Source of the DNA: Paralithodes platypus | Lineage: Eukaryota; Arthropoda; Malacostraca; Decapoda; Lithodidae | Assembly: GCA_032716605.1 (NCBI GenBank) | Contig: CM064485.1 | Span: forward strand, 29,539,558-29,603,557 | Reading direction: 5' to 3' | DNA: 64,000 nucleotides | Shown here: piece by piece, positions 56,248 to 64,000 of the stretch | Layout of the letters: each line of letters opens with the position of its first letter | Numbering within the stretch: the first letter of the stretch is position 1 | Made by a program: the position numbers and the translations under genes | The notes under the pieces: generated by a model | The model's database searches: none | The model's input: the letters and a program-made list of their open reading frames with translations, nothing else | Told to the model about the DNA's origin: nothing

Positions 56248-57250
56248 TTGCTTTGTGTTTCACCCTCCTGTTCAGGTATCCCTATCTTTACACACACTCT
56301 TTGCATTAGATGTGTTAAATGTTTAGATCGCTCAAGGGGTTTGTGGGTGACGCAGAACTGTACCTTCTGTACTCAATTGAGTAATAAAGTATTGCGAGAC
56401 AATGATAGACCCGCGGAGGTCGCTTTGCGGGAGGTCAGGCAGCTGTTGTCCACTTATGCTACCACAGTGGCTCATAAAGCCCTTCAATGTGATAACGTAA
56501 TTCTTTGGGATAAATTACTTATTGAGCACCCCCCTATTAAATGTACCCCTTCTAAATCTAGAGTAATTGTACGAAAGTCGGCAGAGACTGGACAGGGTAC
56601 AGCACTTACTCCAGCCCCCGGCACATCTAAGAGACCTCGTGAACCTACACCCCCGGTGACAGCCTCCACGTCACGGGCGCGGTCCAGGTCCAGGTCCAGG
56701 TCGCCCCTCAGACAACAGCCGCTTAGTCACTCTTCTTCACCGGCGAGGAAGAAGAGCAAAGAGGAGAAGTCCAAGAGCAGTTCTAGTGATAGATCTGAGA
56801 AGTCCAAGAGCAGTTCTAGTGATAGATCTAAGTCACACCGAAGCCACAAATCTTCCAGGAAAGATTCTCATGAACGAAAGGCCTGCCGGCGTTCGCCGGA
56901 GCCTCGTGCCTCACTTTCTGCCTCTACTCCCGACGTATCTAGTGTCCAATCTGATGGGGCAGGAGTGGAGTCAGAGGCTGTGGTGGGGGTGTTACCGGCG
57001 GACAGGTTACCAATGGATATTATAAACTTAGAATTAGAGAGTTCTGTGGGCAGTGATCGCCCTCTAAAAGGGTCTAGTGGGGGCTCAGTGGTTGATGGGG
57101 TAACTGACTCCCAAGGGAGTTCAGGCCAAGGCCTGGGTGTGTGGAGGTATTCCCAACCAGGGAATGACGGCCCACGTCTGGTTCAGGAGACACAGGTAAT
57201 GGCGGACGTCCACCGGGACGCTGCGATCCCATCATCCATTCCAGACTTAA
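56248..57250 (+). CDS. DIRS gag-like protein, N-terminal part, copy 2
   Basis: Same as 387-1389 with Cys-pattern, RS-rich middle and no in-frame ATG (ATG 56226 is out of frame by the same 2 nt). One coding difference near codon 98 (Cys for Arg). Interrupted at 57251. Confidence 0.6.
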
Positions 57251-58028
57251 TGTAACAGCGCATTTTGAGCGACTGTACACGCTAGGGTAACTCATATTAT
57301 CACTTGTATAACTCACACCCTTATAACAATTATTCACTTACTTAAGTATACTACTGTACATTCTAATTGGGCATGATCTCCCCTATAGAAGATCACCCCA
57401 CCTATAAAGGCCTTGGTACAATTCTTTCAAGCTAAGCAGGGGTTCTCACACTCCCTTTAGAGAATTGCAGCAACACCAAGATGATTGCTAGCAACTAATA
57501 TCGTATGATTCCACACTGGTATGAAGCCGGCATGCTCGAGCCCCCAGTCTTGGACCAGTAGCAGAACAGCCACCCATTAGGAAGGTTACCCCTTCATGCG
57601 GCCGTGGTAATTAATACAGTGACATTACAGTGACAGTGCGATACTGTGCAATTAGTGTGTGTACCGTTTACCTATTTTCGCTATTCTTAATTCATCTATT
57701 CTTACAGGAAAGAATTACAGATTACAGGAATAATAGCTCAATCTAGTTGTTAGCCAGTTTACTGCTTTTAATTAGGTAGATACTTCCCTGCTGGGCAATA
57801 CAGTATCTACACAGACCTTATAACTATTTACAAACCGCATAGTTCTATAATTATTTTGTGTTAAATAAATATATATAGAAAAGCCACCAGTGTCTTTGCT
57901 TCAAATCAGTTACCTCTATGATTTACCTTTCAACATGTTTTTACAGTGTTAACCTGGACTACAAGCATTACAAGGAAAATCAAGGTAAGAGGCAAAAAGG
58001 TATCATAAACAGTATAATCCCCGATACA
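57251..58028. mobile_element. 778-bp insert (or intron) in gag-like frame, copy 2
   Basis: Counterpart of 1390-2168, one T shorter in a T-run near 57702, between TTAA at 57247-57250 and 58029-58032. Confidence 0.55.
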
Positions 58029-58032
58029 TTAA

Positions 58033-59695
58033 CATGGCAACACGAAGGGGTCCCGGCTTCGGCGGAATCCTCTCATGACGGGCCAGATGACAAGGATGAG
58101 GTGTCTATAATCTCTGACATGGAGATGCAGGAGTCGGGTTCAGTTTTAGACGACTCGCAGGATAGGAATGATTCACCTCTTAGTTCTTCATCTGCTAAAT
58201 TTGTCACGGCGGAGGAAATAGATGGGTTATTAGCTACTGCTCTAACAAAAAAAATTGGCCAGCAGCCGGAGACTCCTACAGTGGACCTGGGAGCTTCCAT
58301 GACAATTTCAAGTGTTCGGCCTCTGACTACTTCCATTGCTTTAACTCAGATTCCGCACCCTCCTTCTGTATCACCTACTATGGTCACTAGGCCTGCTTCG
58401 GCGGCACCGACTACTTTTAGTGTAAGGGTAGTAGCGGATGTGAATCCTCCCCCTTTAGATAAAGCACCGTTAAGAAAGGTAGCTATGCCCCTTTTATACG
58501 GTCCAGATGATTCATGGGTACAAATGGTCCCAACTAAGCCAGAGGTAGCACAGCCCACTTTGTCAGGGGAACTTCCAGTGCCACGAGAGTGGGTAATCCA
58601 AGGAAATAAATCTAGAAAGTTACGAGCTTTAGATATTGTGGGTAAGGTACTTGATGTTAATATTAAGGCCATTCCTAACTATTATCACCATGACTATTTT
58701 GTGTATACAGCTACACCTGCACTACCCCCTGCATCAGCTTCAAAACTGTTTTCTGACTGGACCAAGCATGACAGTTTTAATGATATAAAAGCACTGTCAG
58801 CTCTCACTCCAGATTTAGATTTACAAACGGTCACAGACACAGCCGCTAATCCAGTTTCGAAGGTGGGGCAGTTGGGTCCAGGACCTTGGGTGGAATGGGA
58901 GGTAGAGGCTCAGAACTTTGCGACCACCTTCACCTCAAAATCTTCGCACCAAATTCCTCAGGACAGCCATTCTTGGTTCTCTCTGCCAGTCTTCTCTGCC
59001 GGCGGAGTTCCATCTGCTTTGTTTGCATTTTTAGCTGCCCCCAAAATCAATCTATGTGAACTTAAAGATCCTTTCACTACACCTTCCCCAGCTCACCTAG
59101 ACCGGGAGTTTGGGCTACGGGGGAAGGCGTATAGACTTTTTTCCCAATACATTGTTATGCACCAGGTGGCGAAGTCTATGCTAAGATCTACTCAGGCAAT
59201 CGCGGACGCGGATGTCAGAAGATCAATTGAACTATCTCGACGTTTACTCCTTCAGACTTCTATTCAGTCGTTGGGGGATATCCGTACAGCCTTGCTCGAG
59301 GCGGTGCGGGCGAGACAGGATCTTAGGATGTCCCTGGTGAGGAAACTTCCTGATAGAATTGCGAACCAGGTGGTCATGTCGCCGGTGCTAACTCCCTCTT
59401 TAATGTCCCCTGATGTGTGGAGAACTGTATTTAACATGGCTCAGGCCTTTAAGCACAGTCCCGCCCATCTAAGAAACCTGCTTTTAACTTACCCAAGCCA
59501 GTCGCAAAAGCTCAGCCGGGTGGGTCAAAGCCCTTTCATCTACCTAAGTCCTCTTCCCCCCAAGGTCAGTACAGGTATAAACAAGGAAAGTTTGCAGGTC
59601 ATAAAGGACGAAAGTATAACAGACCGGGCCAGGGCCCTTCTTCTGCCAACGCTGGCCAGTCGGCTAAGCATCCACCACCACCACCACCACCATAA
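58033..59695 (+). CDS. DIRS gag-like protein, C-terminal part, copy 2
   Basis: Reads through the A-run that breaks copy 1, so it shows the true frame (ALTKKIGQQPETPTVDLG). A one-base loss near 59466 (CCCGCCCATC against CCCGCCCCTTC in copy 1) then moves into the YR-overlapping frame, giving a 1390-codon open frame (57918-62090) that is a fusion artefact rather than one protein. The proper gag stop is TAA 59693-59695. Confidence 0.6.
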
Positions 59696-62572
59696 AAAAA
59701 CTAAAGTCTCTCTCACTCCCAGGGCCGGTCTCACGGCGGGTGGATCAGAGGGTAGTACAGCCGGCGAACCCTTGTCTGCTAACTGGGTCGTTCCGGACGT
59801 GTCACCGCGCATGGCCATTAAATACTTGGGCGAGGATGGTGGCACGCAAAGGCATCACCTGGCAGTGGCTCCGGCGACCTCGTTTACGTCAGCCAACAAA
59901 GGCAAATTTAGTTTCATTAGAGGTGGAGTCAATGATCCGAGAAATGATCGCCAAGAATGTCATCATCCCGGTTCCTCAAAATTACCCAGTCTTTACATCC
60001 AAACTATTTCTAGTGCCCAAAAGGGACAGTGTTCAGATGAGACCGGTCGTAGACCTGTCTTATCTGAACCTCCATATTCACAACTTGTCATTCAGGATGC
60101 TGACAGTAAACCAGATCAGGCTAACACTTCCGCTGGGAGGATGGATGTGTTCTTTAGACCTGACAGACGCGTATTGGCACGTCTCGGTAAACAAAAGATT
60201 TCAACGGTTTCTGGCCTTACGAATAATGCATCAGACTTATGTCTTTCAGAGGATGCCGTTTGGATTGAACCTAGCACCTCGCTTATTCACGAAATTAGTC
60301 CGGCAAGCCCTGATGCCCATGTTAGAGCAAGGGATCAGGATTTTGTGGTATCTAGACGACTGGCTAGTGGTGGCAGAGACGGAACAATGATGCGTCAATC
60401 ATGTCAACATAACATTAAATCATGTCAAATCTCTAGGGTTCAAGGTAAACCTGGTAAAGTCAAACCTTGTTCCCTCACGAGTAGTTCAGTGGATAGGGCT
60501 GGTTTGGGACACAGCTACTCTCACTCTGAGTCAGAGTGTGGACAATCGAAACAGATTTCGCAGGAAATTATTTCTGTTCCTTCACAGTCTGACTACGACA
60601 CGGAAAATCTGGGAGTCTCTGGTCGGCACTCTCAACTGGATTCAACTAACTGTAAAGTTGGGCCTGTTGAAAGTGAAACGTTTCATATTGGAAGGCAACA
60701 AATGTTTTCCACTATTGCCGGCGGAAAAATTATGGCCCATACCAAAATTAATCCACAACTTACTAGCGGTCTGGGCGAAGAGGGAAACGTTGCACTCAGT
60801 AATGTCATGGACCTCTCCTCCGCCGACGGTATGGGTAGACACGGATGCGTCAGGAACGATAGGTTGGGGCTTTCAGTCAAACCAAGGGCACCAGGGTCAA
60901 GGGCTTTGGTCCCATTTAGAAATCTCCCACATCAATGTCAAAGAATTTCTAGTCCCCTTATATTTCCTTCAGGCTCACGGCTCTACTTTACGGGGCAAGT
61001 CGGTGGCCTTCAGAATGGACAATCTGAATGCGGTTCACTGTATTCAGAAACAAGGGTCAACGAGATCTCGGAAGTTGCTAAACCTGTCAGAAAAGATTTT
61101 TATTCTAGCCAACAGGCTGGACATTCATCTTCACCCATCTTATCTCCCAGGCGTAGCAAACGTCTGGGCAGATGCTCTGTCTCGGAGACAGAGCACAACA
61201 GTAGAATGGGCGCTCAAGCAAACCATTTTCGACCAAATGATTGCGGAGCCTTACCATCCACAAGTGGATTTGTTTGCGTCAGAGGAGACTCACAAACTCC
61301 CACTGTACCTCACCCGCCGGACGATAACGCCGGCGGGCGGGCCAGACGCACTGGTGACAGACTGGAACAGGTGGAGTTCCATTTATCTGTTTCTGCCGCC
61401 AGACGCGTCTCTAATATGCCACGTAGTAAACAAACTACAGGATTATCGGGGCGTAGTCTCGCTAATCGCGCCCCTGTGGCCGGCGCAGTTGTGGTACCAG
61501 CAATTGAAAACGTGGTGCCCGCACCCGGTGTCACTCCCGGTCGGGTTTTTCCACTTAGACACAATTGGCAACCTAGAGACCTCGCTGACTTTTGCATTAT
61601 GGACATTCAGGAGGCCAAGTGGCTAGCACCATATGGTAGAGACGTGACCAATAAATTCATGAATCAATATACCCAGTCTACAAAGCGACAGTATCAATCG
61701 CATTGGCAAGCCTTTACTTCTTGGATTCTTAGAACAGAACAAACTGTGCCCTCGGTGGCTTTGGTTTTTAATTATTTAAATTATCTGTTCGAGCAGAAAC
61801 GTTTATCTGTAGTAACGTTAAAAAATCACTTAACAGCGATTAGGATGCCATTTTTGGACCTTACCGGTCTCACCATACCAGTCGCGGAGGAAACAGGTTT
61901 TATGAGGGCATGTTTTAAACTCCGCCCACCTCCCCGTCAGCTCATGCCTACCTGGTCTCTGGACAAAGCATTGTCTTACTTCATTCCCGTCTGTACCATC
62001 ATACTGCAGATTTTACATTACTTTAAAAAAAGGCAGTATTCCTTATGGCTTTGGCTACCGGGAACAGAGTATCTGAGCTGGCGGCGATGAGCAACACACC
62101 TAATTGCCTCAGGTTTGGTAGGCTTAATGAGTGTATTCACATTGCACCTTCCCCAGGGTTCATAGCCAAGAATGAGCACAGTGAACACGTGTTTTCAGAG
62201 TTCACGGTGCCGGCGTTGAAAAGGGGAAAGGTGCACCATAATTTATGTCCAGTGCAAGCTCTAACCAAATATTTGAGAGTGACACCTCTAAATCACCGGG
62301 GTGCTTTATGGGTAGCAAGTACGGGTAAACGCTTGATGAAACGTAAACTGGCTTCTCTCTTGGTCGAGGTCATTAAAGAGAGTAATCCCGGCGTTGTGGG
62401 TAGGGCCCACGATTTACGCAAGTGGGCAGCCTCTTTACGTTTCCTTAAAAAAAAAATCTGTTGAAGATATTACGTCCACACAGTTGTGGGCCTCTAATCA
62501 TACGTTTTTGACTCGATACCTTTCAGTAGCTCTAGACAAACCTATTAAGGCAGAGGGTCTAGGTGGCCCCTA
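59471..62572 (+). CDS. DIRS tyrosine recombinase frame, copy 2 (frameshifted)
   Basis: Upstream part overlaps RT/RNase H in another frame as in copy 1; YR proper begins about 61599 (MDIQEAKWLAP). A missing G near 61975 and the A-run near 62025 change frame; 62045-62464 has GNRVSEL and AHDLRKW. The tenth A in the run at 62447-62456 (nine in copy 1) removes the final part with the nucleophilic Tyr from the frame. Confidence 0.8.
59740..61626 (+). CDS. DIRS reverse transcriptase / RNase H, copy 2 (one in-frame stop)
   Basis: Same motifs as copy 1: RPVVDLSYLN, LDLTDAY, PFGLNLAP, YLDD, then RNase H DTDASG, NVKEF, RMDN and WADALSR. The TGA after AETEQ (60388-60390) is shared with copy 1. A few substitutions only (for example NVSF to NLSF, LLEQ to MLEQ). 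Confidence 0.88.
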
Positions 62573-63267
62573 AGTCACTTATTGTTTAATTTCAAGAAAG
62601 GGGGGGTGCAGTCAGTGTAACATAGGACACCCTAGACCCCGCCGGAATATGTGAGCTGTGATACTGTTTATGGGTGTTGTGATATGAACATTTCTCTGTA
62701 CTATTCATTACAGGAAATTGTGCTAGTACAATTGTAGTACAAACAACAGTGTTGTTGTAAGTAGTTTTTGGCTATGAAGCAATCTAATTTTAAGCATTGG
62801 ATATATTTTGCAAGATATATCCACTAGTTTTATGGGGTTTATATGTGCACATGTAAACTTAGTTTTTATTTTTTCACCACTTATTTTAAGTGGGGTGCCT
62901 TATTAACTGGCGGATCTGTACTCAGAATCTCAGAGTTAACCATTTTTTATCAAGCAGGCTTCTTTGAAGCACGCTCCTGCTTGTCCCCCTTTTTGTATAT
63001 ATGTGCTGCGCCAAAATATATATCTTTTCGAAGTAAGAATACTATGTGGTTGTTTGATTATCTGCTTTTGCTAGAGTTATGATATGATTACGAATGTCCC
63101 CCTTCAGTCTTAGATATCAGGCATAATCGTCAATGATGGAGGGGCCACTACTAAATTATAGGTTTGACTCCTGTAAGGAGATAAAGAAAACCTAATATTT
63201 AGTAGTGGCCCCGTAATCATTGACGACTGGGGCCCTCCCGACCTTCCCCTTCCCATTCGTTGATGTA
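62573..63267 (+). other. DIRS copy 2 3' non-coding region with ICR
   Basis: Counterpart of 6720-7420. The ICR at 63120-63225 is identical in form to copy 1. The G-run is shorter (7 G against about 11). Confidence 0.75.
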
Positions 63268-64000
63268 GAAAACCAACAGTGAAGAACGGGAATTCCTATG
63301 CAACATATGTGCCTTGCATTCATTACCGAATATTAATGTAAATGAACCAATTAGTATTAACAACTCAGAATCCAGCCAGGACACATTCAAAATCAAAGAT
63401 GAATACAGAGTGTTCACCAACAAAGGGCTCCATAAATTGTCAGAATTAAACTTGTTAGCTAATAAGGCCAAAGCTTCAATAATTGCAATCACAGAACACT
63501 GGCTGGATTCAAGTATAAACGATGGTGAAATAAACATTCAAGGTTTCAATATGGTTAGGAATGATCGCAATAGGCATGGGGGAGGAGTATGTCTGTATGT
63601 AAAAACAACCTCACACACACAACCAGGACCGACCTCCATGTAGAAAATCACGAAGCTCTGTGGATCGATCTACACCTGCCGAGGACAAGACCCATCACAA
63701 TTGGGGTATGCTATAGGCCACCAGACGACACACAATTCTTGACCAAATTTGAACGAACGTTGTCATCGCTAGACCCTCGGAATGAATCCATCATACTAGG
63801 GGATTTTAACCTGTGTTACAAACAACGAAATGATAGGCTTGTACGAGAATATAGGCATATACTGACAATGCACAATCACAAACAACTCATCACAACCCCC
63901 ACACGTATCTCTGAGAACACTGCCACAATAATAGACCACATAAACTGTAACAGAGAGGACAAAATATCCCAATCAGGGGTTATACAGACTGGGATAAGTG
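63268..64000 (+). mobile_element. Nested CR1/L2-group LINE in DIRS copy 2 (cut by window end)
   Basis: Same LINE, same 5' truncation point and same insertion site (after GATGTA) as at 7421. The endonuclease frame is open from 63314 to 63643; one A fewer in the A-run near 63602 shifts it. ITEHWLD replaces ITETWLD. Confidence 0.88.

Larger units (their letters stand above)
54254..64000 (+). mobile_element. DIRS-like retrotransposon, copy 2 (3' end outside window)
   Basis: Full left end, leader, gag-like, RT/RNase H, YR, ICR (63120-63225) and the same nested LINE as copy 1 starting at 63268. Near-identical to copy 1 with mainly single-base and homopolymer differences. Its left flank is a pogo-related sequence. 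Confidence 0.9.

Noticed and set aside
57918..62090. Single 1390-codon ORF as one polyprotein
   Set aside because: It joins gag to the frame overlapping RT through a one-base loss near 59466; copy 1 shows gag and this frame are separate.

Overview
The window is repeat-dense animal nuclear DNA and shows no convincing host gene. It holds DIRS-type tyrosine-recombinase retrotransposons, several non-LTR (LINE) families, tRNA-derived SINEs, a piggyBac transposon, pogo-like and foldback elements, and tandem repeats. Stretches rich in GGCCTAGG-type words, LINE (ATT)n tails, abundant DIRS elements and two scaffold gaps of exactly 100 N suggest an assembled invertebrate genome. A decapod crustacean is plausible, because DIRS1-like elements are known to be common there, but the species is a guess. 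Many frames differ between near-identical copies by one base in a homopolymer, so both real decay and long-read error are possible.

Layout. 1-11152: DIRS copy 1 (+, 5' end outside the window), with gag-like, RT/RNase H and tyrosine-recombinase frames, an internal complementary region (ICR), a nested CR1/L2-like LINE at 7421-10772, and the right terminal repeat. 11153-17575: tRNA-like SINE head, foldback repeats, an isolated adenain-like protease ORF (minus strand), a SINE, a gap, a Pro-rich stretch and a 142-bp satellite. 17576-30918: DIRS copy 3 (minus strand), rearranged and split by a second LINE (about 23809-28300). A copy of its unoccupied target lies at about 16631-16660. 30919-36240: two diverged direct copies of an unidentified repeat of about 2 kb, the first carrying a SINE. 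36247-40025: a short GGGCCGAG motif array, a LINE RT remnant (minus), unassigned sequence and a foldback element.

40500-48720: two copies of one LINE family in opposite orientation around a pogo-like element (43894-44941). 48720-49401: SINE and 81-bp tandem repeats. 49478-53543: a piggyBac element with visible TIRs and TTAA duplications but a frameshifted transposase. 53973-54253: a pogo-related fragment cut by DIRS copy 2 (54254 to the window end, +), which is almost identical to copy 1 and carries the same LINE at the same site.

How the parts fit. The three DIRS copies together define the family: the left end begins ATTTATTAGTGGCCCC, the right end finishes CAAACCTATA, inverted terminal repeats are about 300 bp, and the ICR is the reverse complement of the right end joined to the left end. 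This is the expected layout for replication through a circle and integration by the tyrosine recombinase. The LINE nested in copies 1 and 2 shares a 3' segment of about 48 bp and an (ATT)n tail with the SINEs at 14213-14455 and 33425-33676, which suggests a LINE/SINE partnership.
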